Positions 24,201 to 31,498 are shown, counted from the first letter of the stretch. The stretch: 64,000 nt of DNA from VRUE01 sp963817945 (GCA_963817945.1 CAWFQH010000002.1:186001-250000); one strand, 5' to 3'. Program-made: numbers and translations. The notes: generated by a model from the sequence alone, not told the origin.

Positions 24201-25287
24201 GCCGCGGCACCGATGCCATCGTGCCGATGCCGCCGGGATTGGTCAGCGAGATGTTGGTGCCTTGGAAGTCGTCGGCGCTGAGGCGGTTCTCCCGCGTCCT
24301 CGTGATCAGGTCCTCGTAGCGGGAGTGGAAGGCGGCGAAGTCGAGACCGTCGGCGCCCTTGATCGCCGGCACCATCAGGCTGCGCGAGCCGTCCTTGCGC
24401 TCGACGTCGACCGCGATGCCGAGGTTGACCGGGTTCCCCTCGATCGCGAACGGCTTGCCGTCGCGCTCCTCGAAGACCCGCGTCATCACCGGCCACTCCT
24501 TGGCGGCCTGCACGATCGCCCAGGCGATCAGGTGGGTGAAGGAGACCTTCAGCCCGCGCTCTTTCAGCGTCGAGTTCAGCACCTTCCGCTTCGCGTCCAG
24601 CGTGTCCACCGCCACCGTCCGGAACGAAGTCGCCGTCGGAACATCCCGGCTCTCTGACATCGCCTGCGCCAACATCCCCGCCGGCCCCCGCAAAGCCTTC
24701 GCCTCGCCAGCCGCCACCGGAGCCGCGCCGTTCCCCTCCGCAGCCGCCAGCACGTCCTCTTTCGTCACCTTCGCCCCAGGCCCGCTCCCAGCTATCGAGC
24801 CAAGGTCGACGCCGTTCTCTGCAGCCACCCGCCGTGCGACGGGGGTAGCTCGGACATCGGCGGTCCCTGCCGCCTGCTGGGAGCCGGCTCCGTTGGCGCC
24901 CGCTGATTTTCCAGCCGTATCTCCCGCGGGTGGCGTGGGGGATGGCTGCTCGCCCGCAGCGTCGTCCCGCGAGGACGAGGAGCCATCCCCCTCGACAGGA
25001 CCCGCGGGCCGATCGGCTTGTCCCTCGGCGGGAGTACCGCCCGGCTCCATCTCAGCCAATGGAGCCCCCACCGGCACCTCATCGTCGACCGCCGCGATCA
25101 GCTTCGTGATCACGCCATCGGCCGGCGCCGGAACCTCGGCGTCAACCTTGTCCGTCGACACCTCGACGACGGTGTCGCCCTCCTCGACAGTGTCGCCCTC
25201 AGCGACGTGCCACTCGAGAACGATTCCCTCGGTGACCGACTCGCCCATCTCGGGCATTTGGATCTGCACGGTCGCCGTTTGCGCCAT
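21256..25287 (-). CDS. kgd: Multifunctional 2-oxoglutarate dehydrogenase: lipoyl domain + E2 succinyltransferase + E1
   Basis: A 1343-residue enzyme for the 2-oxoglutarate to succinyl-CoA step. Order: lipoyl domain (1-82) with lipoylation Lys47 in STDKVDAE; Gly/Pro/Ser linker (83-143); E1/E3-binding domain (144-183, RATPVARRVAAENGVDLGSIAGSG); E2 catalytic domain (~195-440) with TYDHRVIQGAESG near its end; second linker; thiamine-dependent E1 (~470-1343) with HRGRLSVLAHNLG, the GDAAFPGQGVVAETLNL thiamine motif and the C-terminal LVWTQEEPRNMGAW. Mycobacterial Kgd and corynebacterial OdhA are E2-E1 fusions lacking the lipoyl domain, so this version is more complete. The Gln in DHRVIQG is shared with those fusions. 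Residues ~99-117 are encoded by a palindromic element. A GGAGG-like site is weak; the ATG matches the lipoyl-domain start. Single gene, divergent from the reductase at 25337. Confidence 0.95.
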   Translation of the reverse strand: MAQTATVQIQMPEMGESVTEGIVLEWHVAEGDTVEEGDTVVEVSTDKVDAEVPAPADGVITKLIAAVDDEVPVGAPLAEMEPGGTPAEGQADRPAGPVEGDGSSSSRDDAAGEQPSPTPPAGDTAGKSAGANGAGSQQAAGTADVRATPVARRVAAENGVDLGSIAGSGPGAKVTKEDVLAAAEGNGAAPVAAGEAKALRGPAGMLAQAMSESRDVPTATSFRTVAVDTLDAKRKVLNSTLKERGLKVSFTHLIAWAIVQAAKEWPVMTRVFEERDGKPFAIEGNPVNLGIAVDVERKDGSRSLMVPAIKGADGLDFAAFHSRYEDLITRTRENRLSADDFQGTNISLTNPGGIGTMASVPRLMKGQSAIVAAGAIAYPPEWAHAAPERLRQLGVAKVMTLTSTYDHRVIQGAESGAFLRRIEELLEGRDGFYESVAAELGLDPAPLSTAHPAAASAPPLGAAAPATTPAQPDEELLQAVQAATSLLKGYRTHGHLAARLDPLGSEPKGDPAIQPERLNLTPELMARIPASILRIGVPGETLLEVLPRMREAYCGTIAYQFEHLSSHQQRTWLREMVETGAHRQPLAEDEKQRLLNRLIDVFEFERFVEKAYLGQKIFTIEGLDAVVPMLDELVTLAGRAGAEEVVFGMAHRGRLSVLAHNLGRSVESILAEFEGSKQIEQVKAVASIPHGGTGDVKYHYGHQGVYENSDGEKTAVRLYPNPSHLEFVNPVVEGAARFIQSRFEGAKLEHDPRCAVPVLLHGDAAFPGQGVVAETLNLQALRGYTTGGTIHIIQNNQVGFTTDPEDARSTPYAADMAKGFNIPIVHVNADDVEACSAAIRLAMAYRERWARDIVIDVIGYRRYGHNETDEPAYTQPKIAAQIKAHPPVSEIYAGKLIDEGVVTPEDVERTRKARHDEMSAALKDLRHKMELGEYEDPTVTTSTTGELDRTASPPVETAVPEERLRELNEALLEVPESFTVHRKLRKPLGKREALSEGGIEFGHAESLAFASLLTESVHIRLTGQDTERGTFSHRHLVLHDEKTGLPYCPMQNLDKATAPFELYNSPLSEIACLGFEYGYSAATPNALVLWEAQYGDFANAGQVIIDTFIASGEAKWGQTSRMTLLLPHGYEGSGPEHSSARIERFLALAAEGNIRIANPSTAAQYFHLLRRQALIRKPRPLVVFTPKGLLRLDRAAASPQELSEGHFKFILDDPAAAERREKVERLVLCTGKVFWDINGNERRETAENVAIARVELLYPFAKEQLGEVIASYPNLKELVWTQEEPRNMGAWKVMSRRLPEVLPEGVKLGYVGRPTRASPGEGYSVSHAREQERIVLTALTPGA
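24937..24991. repeat. Inverted repeat with the kgd-type core, copy 2 (inside kgd coding sequence)
   Basis: Arms 24937-24952 (GGGGGATGGCTGCTCG) and 24976-24991 pair with one mismatch. The 23-nt centre 24953-24975 is identical to that of the copy at 21192-21214. An outer CCCGCGGGT/ACCCGCGGG pair lies just beyond. In frame it encodes kgd residues ~99-117 (DGSSSSRDDAAGEQPSP) in the flexible linker after the lipoyl domain, where an insertion would be tolerated. Confidence 0.85.
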
Positions 25288-25313
25288 CCTTGCAATGAGT
25301 GTATGAAACAGGC

Positions 25314-25340
25314 GTGAGCTACTTCGGTAGGCAGGCGTGA
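25314..25340 (+). other. Possible leader mini-ORF, a near duplicate of the acyl-CoA reductase start
   Basis: GTG at 25314 begins an eight-codon frame (VSYFGRQA) whose TGA overlaps the GTG of the reductase gene (GTGA at 25337-25340). The 19 bases CAGGCGTGARCTACTTC and flanks occur twice in tandem, 23 bp apart, so the start region looks duplicated. Translation of the first copy could couple into the second. The alternative is a chance remnant of a duplication. Confidence 0.35.
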
Positions 25341-27328
25341 ACTACTTCCTCACGGGAGCCACCGGCTTCATCGGTCGCAACCTCGTCGAGCGCCTGTTGC
25401 GTCGCGAGGGCACCGTTTTCGCCCTGGTGCGGGCCGGATCGCGCGGGCGGCTTGAGGAGCTGCGCACGTCCTGGGGCGCCGACGGTGCGCGGGTCGTGCC
25501 GATCGCGGGAGACCTCTCGCAGCCGGGCCTCGGGGTCTCCGAGGAGGACCTGCTGACTCTGCGGGGCACGGTCGTCCACTTCTTCCACCTGGCGGCGATC
25601 TACGACATGGCCGCCGACGGCGAAGCGCAGGAGATCGCCAACGTCGAGGGCACCCGCCACGCGGTCGAACTCGCCACCACGATCGAGGCGGGCTGCTTCC
25701 ACCAGATCAGCTCTATCGCCGCCGCCGGCCTTTACAGCGGGGTCTGGCGCGAGGACATGTTCGAGGAGGCCGAGAACCTCGACACCCATCCCTACTTCCG
25801 CACCAAGCACGAGTCCGAGCGCGTCGTGCGCGAGGAGTGCTCGCGCCCCTGGCGCGTCTACCGGCCAGGGATCGTGGTCGGCGATTCGCGGACCGGGGAG
25901 ATCGACAAGATCGACGGGCCCTACTACTTCTTCAAGCTGCTGCAGCGGGCGCGGCGGGTGCTGCCGACCTGGCTGCCGACGGTCGGTGTCGAAGGCGGCG
26001 AGATAAACATCGTCCCGGTCGACTTCGTCGCCGACGCGATCGACCACATCGCCCACAAGCCTGGCCTCGACGGCCGCGCCTTCCACCTCACCGACCCCAA
26101 CCCGAAGACCGCCGGCGAGGCGATCGACCTCTTCGCCCGGGCAGCGGACGCGCCGCAGTCGGCGCTGCGGCTCGACTCCGGTCTGACCGAGCCGGCGACG
26201 AACCTGGTCCGTAGCGGCCTCAGGCTCTTTCCGCCGGGTAGGCGGGTCGCGAAAGTGGCGCTCGACCAGCTCGGGATTCCGCCCGGCGTCCTCCAGTACG
26301 TCAACTACCCGACCAGCTTCGATTCGTCCGAGACGCAGGCCGTGCTCGCCGGCTCGGGGATCGAAGCACCGCCGCTGGACTCCTACGCGGCCCGCGTCTG
26401 GGACTACTGGGAGCGGAACCTCGACCCAGCCCTGTTCAGGGACCGCTCGCTCTCGGCGGCCGTGCGCGGCAAGGTCGTGCTGGTCACCGGAGCGTCTTCC
26501 GGGATCGGCAAAGCGACCGCGGTCAAGGCGGCCGACGCCGGCGCCACCGTCCTCCTCATCGCTCGCTCGGTCGAGAAGCTGGAAGAGACGAAAGAAGAGA
26601 TCGAGCGAGCCGGCGGCATCGCCCACATCCATCGCTGCGACATGTCGGACATCGAGGACGTTGAGCGGATGGCCGAGGAGGTACTCGCTTACCACGGCCA
26701 GGTCGACGTCCTCGTCAACAACGCAGGCCGCTCGATCCGCCGCTCGGTCGGGCTTTCCTACGACCGCTTCCATGACTACGAGCGGACGATCCAGCTCAAC
26801 TACCTCGGCGCGGTGCGCTTGATCCTCGCCCTGCTGCCTTCGATGCGGGCGCGCAAGTCGGGCCACATCATCAACATCAGCTCGATCGGGACCCAGACCA
26901 ACCCGCCTCGCTTCTCGGCCTACGTCGCCTCCAAGGCGGCGCTCGACGCCTTCGGCCGGGTGATCGCCTCCGAGGTCTTCGACGATGGCGTGCGGATCAC
27001 GACTATCCACATGCCGCTGGTGCGGACGCCGATGATCGCGCCGACGCGGATGTACGACATGTTCCCGGCGATCACGCCGGAGGAGGCGGCGGAGATGATC
27101 GCCGGAGCGATGATCCGCCGGCCGAAGAAGGTCGCCACCCGCCTCGGCACCTTCGGTGAGCTGCTCTATGCGGTGGCGCCGAGTGTCAGCGACCGGATCC
27201 TCAACACGGCCTACAAGCTGTTTCCCGAGTCACAGGCGGCCAAGGGCAAGACCGACGAGGCGCCGGACAAGGCGCCGACCACGGAGGCGGTCGCCTTCGC
27301 GCACCTGATGAAAGGCGTGCACTGGTAG
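25337..27328 (+). CDS. Two-domain fatty acyl-CoA reductase (extended SDR + classical SDR)
   Basis: A 663-residue fusion predicted to reduce fatty acyl-CoA (or acyl-ACP) to fatty alcohol. The N-terminal extended SDR domain (~1-365) has TGATGFIGRNLVERLL, DLSQPGLG, HLAAIYDM, and the active Tyr and Lys in YFRTKHESERVV; its RP-G-IVVGDS and PVDFVADAI are typical of male-sterility-type reductases. The C-terminal classical SDR domain (~375-630) has VTGASSGIGKAT, NNAGRSIRRS, INISSIG and YVASKAAL. The same architecture and length occur in Marinobacter and mycobacterial (AcrA1-like) acyl-CoA reductases. GTG start overlaps a leader mini-ORF. Three genes downstream on the same strand include an alkyl-DHAP-synthase-like enzyme that would use fatty alcohol. 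Confidence 0.88.
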   Translation: MNYFLTGATGFIGRNLVERLLRREGTVFALVRAGSRGRLEELRTSWGADGARVVPIAGDLSQPGLGVSEEDLLTLRGTVVHFFHLAAIYDMAADGEAQEIANVEGTRHAVELATTIEAGCFHQISSIAAAGLYSGVWREDMFEEAENLDTHPYFRTKHESERVVREECSRPWRVYRPGIVVGDSRTGEIDKIDGPYYFFKLLQRARRVLPTWLPTVGVEGGEINIVPVDFVADAIDHIAHKPGLDGRAFHLTDPNPKTAGEAIDLFARAADAPQSALRLDSGLTEPATNLVRSGLRLFPPGRRVAKVALDQLGIPPGVLQYVNYPTSFDSSETQAVLAGSGIEAPPLDSYAARVWDYWERNLDPALFRDRSLSAAVRGKVVLVTGASSGIGKATAVKAADAGATVLLIARSVEKLEETKEEIERAGGIAHIHRCDMSDIEDVERMAEEVLAYHGQVDVLVNNAGRSIRRSVGLSYDRFHDYERTIQLNYLGAVRLILALLPSMRARKSGHIINISSIGTQTNPPRFSAYVASKAALDAFGRVIASEVFDDGVRITTIHMPLVRTPMIAPTRMYDMFPAITPEEAAEMIAGAMIRRPKKVATRLGTFGELLYAVAPSVSDRILNTAYKLFPESQAAKGKTDEAPDKAPTTEAVAFAHLMKGVHW

Positions 27329-27388
27329 GAGGTTGAGTACCGGAGCAGTTCAACCTAGGATCGCTCCAACCCCTAGCCAGGAGGATCG

Positions 27389-27694
27389 ATGAGGATCAAG
27401 GTCGTGATCGCGGCGCTCGCAGGGTTCCTGTTGCTCGCAGGTGTCGCGCAGGCGCACAAGCTGCCCTTTGGCATCGCCAAGAGCGAAATCAAAAGCTTCA
27501 CGGCCGAGGTCTGCGCCGAGACGGAAGGGTGCCGGAACTGGCGCGTCTCTCCGTGTCAGCGCAAATCCGACCACCGAGTCGACTGCGTGTCGACCCTCGT
27601 CCTGCCCGAAGGCAGCTGCTCGTGGGTGACGATCGCGCGCGCTCCCAAAGACCTCTACGAGGTGAGGATCCATCACAAGCGGATCCTCTGCTGA
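27389..27694 (+). CDS. Small secreted cysteine-containing protein
   Basis: A 101-residue exported protein of unknown function. A strong AGGAGG stands four bases before the ATG. Residues 1-22 are a signal peptide (VVIAALAGFLLLAGVAQA). The mature 79 residues contain six Cys (VCAETEGCRNW, SPCQRK, VDCVST, GSCSW, and the C-terminal Cys), so several disulfides are likely. It lies between two lipid-type enzymes but shows no link to them. No homologue recognised. Confidence 0.7.
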   Translation: MRIKVVIAALAGFLLLAGVAQAHKLPFGIAKSEIKSFTAEVCAETEGCRNWRVSPCQRKSDHRVDCVSTLVLPEGSCSWVTIARAPKDLYEVRIHHKRILC

Positions 27695-27714
27695 GCAGGG
27701 GTGGGGCGCCGAGC

Positions 27715-29355
27715 GTGACGGCGCGAAAACGAAAGCACTGGGGCTGGGGGTACGAGGACCAACAGCCGCCGCGGGCTGAGGTCGAGGCCGCGGCGGCGGC
27801 GATAAGGGAGCGGCTTGGCTTCGGCGGCGAGGTGGAGGATCCGGTGCCGCTGGAGGCGGTCGAGGTCCGCGCTCCGCGCCTGAAGCCTCCCGCCGGTCTC
27901 GGCGACCTCTTCACGGACGAGAAGCACGAGCGGGTCTGCCACGCGCTGGGCAAGGCCTACCGCGACGTGGTGCGAGGCTTCCGCGGCGAGTTCGAGAACC
28001 AACCCGACCTGGTCGCCTCACCGCGCGATGAGTCCGAGATCGAGACGGTGCTGAGCTGGGCCGAGGCCGAGGGGGCGGCAATCGTCCCCTTCGGCGGCGG
28101 CACCAGTGTCGTCGGTGGTGTCGAGGGTCGGCTCGGCGAGCGGCCCTTCATCTCGCTCGACCTGCGACGGTTGGACCGGGTGCTGGAGGTCGATGCGACC
28201 TCGCTGGCGGCGCGGATACAAGCCGGGGCGACCGGCCCCGGCCTGGAGGACCAGCTGCGCGAGCACGGCCTCACCCTGCGCCACTTCCCCCAGTCCTTCG
28301 AGTACTCGACCCTGGGCGGCTGGATCGCGACCCGGGCCGGCGGTCACTTCGCCACCCTCTACACCCACATCGACGACCTGGTCGAGTCGGCGCGCGCGAT
28401 CACGCCGCGGGGGACCTGGGAGAGCCGGCGCCTGCCGGGCTCGGGCGCCGGGCCCTCGCCGGACCGAGCGCTGGTCGGCTCAGAGGGCATCCTCGGCGTC
28501 ATCTCCGAGGCGTGGATGAGGGTGCGGCCGCGCCCGCAGTTCAAGCTCTCGCGCGGGGTCGAGTTCGACGACTTCCTCGCCGCCGCCGCCGCGGTGCGCG
28601 AGATCTCGCAGTCCGGCTTGCACCCGGCCAACTGTCGCCTGCTCGACGCCTTGGAGGCCGGCACGACCGGCGCCGGCAGCGGCGAGAGGAGCCTGCTCGT
28701 GCTCGGCTTCGAGTCCGCCCACCACCCCGTGGACGACCTCATGCGCCAGGCCCTCGACATAGCCCGAGACCACGGCGGCACCCCCAACAGCCCGCCGACG
28801 GGCCGAAAACGGCGTTCCGGGTTCCGTTTTAGGCCCACCGACGGGGAGGGGGACGCGGTGGGCGCCTGGCGCAGCGCCTTTCTCTTCGCGCCCTACCTGC
28901 GCGACACGTTCGTCGCCTGCGGCGTTCTCTCCGACACCTTCGAGACCGCGATCACCTGGGACCGCTTCGAGCAGTTCCACGCCACCGCGATGGAGGCGGC
29001 GCGAAGCAAGGTCGCCGAGATCTGCGACGCGCCGGCGGCGGGGCCGGGAGCGCCCCGGGTCAGCTGCCGCTTCACCCACGTCTACCCCGACGGCCCTGCG
29101 CCCTACTTCACGGTGATGGCGCCGGCGGTGCGGGGCGGTGAGGTCGAGCAGTGGGACGAGATCAAGGCGGCGGCCTCGGAGGCGGTGATCGAGGGCGGCG
29201 GCACGATCACCCACCACCACGCGGTTGGTCGCGATCACCGCCCCTGGTACGACCGTCAGCGTCCGGCTCCCTTCGCCGCCGCCCTGCGCGCCGCCAAGGC
29301 CGAGCTGGATCCGGCCGCCATTCTTAACCCGGGTGTCCTGATCGACCCGGACTGA
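27715..29355 (+). CDS. FAD-linked oxidase, alkyldihydroxyacetonephosphate synthase-like
   Basis: A 546-residue FAD enzyme of the VAO/PCMH family, closest in motifs to alkyl-DHAP synthase (AGPS), which swaps the acyl chain of acyl-DHAP for a fatty alcohol to make an ether bond. Seen: FAD site PFGGGTSVVGGVEG; HFPQSFEYSTLGGWIATRAGGHFATLYTHIDD; RLPGSGAGPSPDRALVGSEGILGVI; the AGPS-type C-terminal HHHAVGRDHRPWY; and PYLRDTF. GTG 27715 chosen because the preceding gene ends at 27694. Residues ~362-374 are encoded by a palindrome and look inserted. D-lactate/glycolate oxidase-like relatives are the alternative, but the HHH..GxDHRPWY motif favours AGPS. With the fatty acyl-CoA reductase upstream it suggests ether-lipid synthesis. 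Confidence 0.82.
   Translation: MTARKRKHWGWGYEDQQPPRAEVEAAAAAIRERLGFGGEVEDPVPLEAVEVRAPRLKPPAGLGDLFTDEKHERVCHALGKAYRDVVRGFRGEFENQPDLVASPRDESEIETVLSWAEAEGAAIVPFGGGTSVVGGVEGRLGERPFISLDLRRLDRVLEVDATSLAARIQAGATGPGLEDQLREHGLTLRHFPQSFEYSTLGGWIATRAGGHFATLYTHIDDLVESARAITPRGTWESRRLPGSGAGPSPDRALVGSEGILGVISEAWMRVRPRPQFKLSRGVEFDDFLAAAAAVREISQSGLHPANCRLLDALEAGTTGAGSGERSLLVLGFESAHHPVDDLMRQALDIARDHGGTPNSPPTGRKRRSGFRFRPTDGEGDAVGAWRSAFLFAPYLRDTFVACGVLSDTFETAITWDRFEQFHATAMEAARSKVAEICDAPAAGPGAPRVSCRFTHVYPDGPAPYFTVMAPAVRGGEVEQWDEIKAAASEAVIEGGGTITHHHAVGRDHRPWYDRQRPAPFAAALRAAKAELDPAAILNPGVLIDPD
28800..28836. repeat. Palindrome inside the AGPS-like gene
   Basis: GGGCCGAAAACGG (28800-28812) pairs with CCGTTTTAGGCCC (28824-28836), one mismatch, 11-nt loop; CCGACGGG flanks it on both sides as a direct repeat. 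It encodes TGRKRRSGFRFRPTDG, a basic stretch that interrupts the otherwise well-matched family alignment region before GAWRSAF and PYLRDTF. Confidence 0.55.
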
Positions 29356-29379
29356 GCGCTACCCTCCCGCGACACCGCC

Positions 29380-30318
29380 ATGGGCACGATCACCTCCGAG
29401 CATCCGACGATCTCCGCCGAGACGGCCGAGCCTGTCGTGCCGCGGCGCTCACCGCTGCAGGCCGCGATCAAGACCGGGCGGCCGCAGGAGTGGATCAAGA
29501 ACGTCTTCGTGTTCGCCGGGCTGCTCTTCTCCGGCAAGTTCGGCGACAGCGGTGCCGTGTTCGAGGCGGTCCTCGCCTTCGTCGCCTTCTGCGGCATCTC
29601 CAGCGCCGGCTACTACGTCAACGACCTGATCGACGTCGAGCTCGATCGCAAGCACCCGAAGAAGCGCTTCCGCCCGCTGGCCGCCGGCGAGCTCTCCGAG
29701 GGGACGGCGAAGGCGATCGCGCCGATCCTCGCCGCCGTTGCGATTGCCCTCGCCTTCCTCGCCGTCAATTGGGAGGTCGGCGTGATGGTGGTCGGCTACG
29801 GGGTCGCCCAGATCGCCTACAGCCTCGGCCTGAAGCAGATCGTGATCGTCGACGTGATGGTTCTCGCCGGCCTCTTCATCCTCCGCGTCGCCGCCGGCGC
29901 CAGCGCGGTCGACGCCCACGCCTCCGAATGGCTGCTGCTCTGCACCGGCATGCTCGCCCTCTTCCTCGGCGTCACCAAGCGCCGCCAGGAGGCGGTCTCG
30001 GAGCTGCACGAGGGGACCAGCAGCCGCCCGGTGCTGGAGCATTACTCACTGCCCTTCCTCGACCAAATGGTGGCCATGGTTACGACCGGCACCGTGATCA
30101 GCTACTCGATCTACGCCGTCGACTCGCCGCTCGTCGGCAACCAGATGATGTGGACGATCCCACCCGCCGTCTACTGCATCTTCCGCTACCTCTACCTGAT
30201 CTACGACCGCGCCGACGACCGCTCGACCGCCGCCATCGTCGCCGGTGACCGACCGCTGATCGCCGGCGCCTTCGCCTTCGCCGCCGTCGCCTTCCTCTTG
30301 CTCTACGTCTTCAACTAG
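29380..30318 (+). CDS. UbiA-family prenyltransferase, decaprenyl-phosphate phosphoribosyltransferase type
   Basis: A 312-residue polytopic membrane enzyme. It carries the Asp-rich motif NDLIDVELDRKHPKKRFRPL of the UbiA superfamily and the second acidic motif around YDRADDRST. RPQEWIKNVFVFAGLLFSGKF and GVTKRRQEAVSELHEG match the decaprenyl-phosphate phosphoribosyltransferase (DPPR synthase, Rv3806c-like) subgroup, which makes the precursor of decaprenyl-phosphoryl-arabinose for the cell wall. About nine transmembrane helices. It starts 24 bp after the AGPS-like gene and may share its transcript. Substrate assignment is inferred from motifs. Confidence 0.82.
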   Translation: MGTITSEHPTISAETAEPVVPRRSPLQAAIKTGRPQEWIKNVFVFAGLLFSGKFGDSGAVFEAVLAFVAFCGISSAGYYVNDLIDVELDRKHPKKRFRPLAAGELSEGTAKAIAPILAAVAIALAFLAVNWEVGVMVVGYGVAQIAYSLGLKQIVIVDVMVLAGLFILRVAAGASAVDAHASEWLLLCTGMLALFLGVTKRRQEAVSELHEGTSSRPVLEHYSLPFLDQMVAMVTTGTVISYSIYAVDSPLVGNQMMWTIPPAVYCIFRYLYLIYDRADDRSTAAIVAGDRPLIAGAFAFAAVAFLLLYVFN

Positions 30319-30333
30319 CGCCGCGTCGGCGGG

Positions 30334-30762
30334 CTAGCCGACTTCCATCTCGGGCCCCTGCAGCGGGCCCTCGGCGAGGTAGAAGCGGGCGCGGCCGAGC
30401 TCCTCGTCGTTGATGTGGACGACGGCGGCGTGGGGGCCGGCGCTGGAGAAGGTCGTGCGGGTGCCGATCGACATCACCAGGCGCTGCTCCTGGCCGGCCG
30501 GCATTCCGGGCGGGCGGCCGGTCTCGAACTCGGCCGAGAAGCCGTCGCCGAGCTCGACGCCGTCGGGATCGTGAATGTTGAGCTGCAGGCTGTGGCGCTG
30601 GTTGGTCTCGTCCCAGCCGACGTCAACGCCGAGGGCGATGTGGAAGCCCCATTCCTGTGGCAGCTCCGGAAAGCGGAGGACGTTCCAGCCGCCGCCGGTC
30701 ATGTAGAGCTTGCCGTTGACGGCCTCGCTGTGATCCGCCAGGAGGAGGAAGCCGATCTTCAC
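30334..30762 (-). CDS. Hypothetical protein, DUF6941-like
   Basis: A 142-residue soluble protein starting MKIGFLLLADHSEAVNGKLYMTGGGWN, a pattern I associate with a conserved uncharacterised actinobacterial family (DUF6941-like). The rest is beta-rich (FHIALGVDVGWDETNQRHSLQLNIHDPDG, GQEQRLVMSIGTRTTF). No signal peptide, metal site or catalytic motif. Its ATG overlaps the stop of the preceding gene by 4 bp, so the two are co-translated. Confidence 0.7.
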   Translation of the reverse strand: MKIGFLLLADHSEAVNGKLYMTGGGWNVLRFPELPQEWGFHIALGVDVGWDETNQRHSLQLNIHDPDGVELGDGFSAEFETGRPPGMPAGQEQRLVMSIGTRTTFSSAGPHAAVVHINDEELGRARFYLAEGPLQGPEMEVG

Positions 30763-31073
30763 TGCGTCACCGGCAGGTCGGAGAGCAGCTCGACCTTGCC
30801 CTGGCGGCGGAACTGCAGGTCGATCGTCTCGTTCTTGCGGTAGGTGCCGAACAGGCCCAGGTACATCGCCAGCCAGCGGCCGGCGCCGACCTTCTCCTTG
30901 ACGATCTCGCGCTTGAAGACGATCTCACCGGCACGCACCTCGTAGTCTGCGCCCTCGCGCTGCTCGACGCCGTTTACGAACACCGTGTACGGTGCTTCGG
31001 CGCCGGCCGGCAGCTTCAGCCGTCGCCCCGCCGCGTAGCTGCCCTTCGGTATCTCGGTCGTCGTCTCGTTCAT
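30759..31073 (-). CDS. Hypothetical protein
   Basis: A 104-residue protein of unknown function. The central VFVNGVEQREGADYEVRAGEIVFKREI resembles the short beta-hairpin repeat found in phage and surface beta-structures (a 'NGxxxxxGxDYxVxxGxIxF' pattern), and WLAMYLGLFGTYRKNETIDLQFRRQG follows. No membrane segment strong enough to be sure. It overlaps the next gene by 4 bp. An inverted repeat stands 9 bp upstream of its start. Confidence 0.65.
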   Translation of the reverse strand: MNETTTEIPKGSYAAGRRLKLPAGAEAPYTVFVNGVEQREGADYEVRAGEIVFKREIVKEKVGAGRWLAMYLGLFGTYRKNETIDLQFRRQGKVELLSDLPVTQ

Positions 31074-31081
31074 GGAATCGG

Positions 31082-31121
31082 CTGGCGCTTTTGTATGCCT
31101 ATAGGACGCAAAAAGCGCCAG
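31082..31121. repeat. 11-bp inverted repeat between two hypothetical genes
   Basis: CTGGCGCTTTT (31082-31092) pairs with AAAAGCGCCAG (31111-31121) around an 18-nt loop. It lies directly after the stop at 31131 (minus strand) and just before the start at 31073. It could end the upstream transcript or act in the leader of the next gene. Confidence 0.6.
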
Positions 31122-31130
31122 GCACTCGGG

Positions 31131-31475
31131 CTACTGGCCCTCCAGAGTCTCGCGCACGGCGTCGAAGGGCGTCTCGTAGTCGGTCGGGTCCAGCTCCTCC
31201 CGTCTCATCCCGCCGCGGTAGGGCACGAACTGGCCGTCGCCGCGAACGTCGACGCCGGCGACCGGTTTGCGCAGCAACCCACGCCCACTCAGCTGCAGCC
31301 GCGCTCGGACCTGATCGCCGGGCGCGTAATCCCGCAGCGCCGACACCGGCCTCGCCGGCCCCTCGGCCCGGATGTCAAGTGCCCGCTGCCGCATCGCCCC
31401 GATCGCCAACTCGAGATCGTCGAACGACTGATGCGACACCTGCGACCCGTTTCTCACCGTCAGCTTCCAGCTCAT
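31131..31475 (-). CDS. Hypothetical protein
   Basis: A 114-residue soluble protein, MSWKLTVRNGSQVSHQSFDDLELAIGAMRQRALDIRAEGP at the start. The Trp-Lys-Leu-x-Val opening and the YAPGDQVRARLQLSGRG segment suggest a small beta-barrel-like fold, but I recognise no family. It lies downstream of gltA with a 119-bp nested inverted repeat between, and may be transcribed separately. Confidence 0.65.
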   Translation of the reverse strand: MSWKLTVRNGSQVSHQSFDDLELAIGAMRQRALDIRAEGPARPVSALRDYAPGDQVRARLQLSGRGLLRKPVAGVDVRGDGQFVPYRGGMRREELDPTDYETPFDAVRETLEGQ

Positions 31476-31498
31476 CGGGCAGTGGGGCGTGCTGGGGG

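Noticed and set aside
20539..24657. A very long open frame (over 1300 codons) antisense to kgd
   Set aside because: It is a by-product of GC-rich third positions in kgd; its translation is Arg/Ala/Gly/Val-biased low-complexity sequence with no domain.
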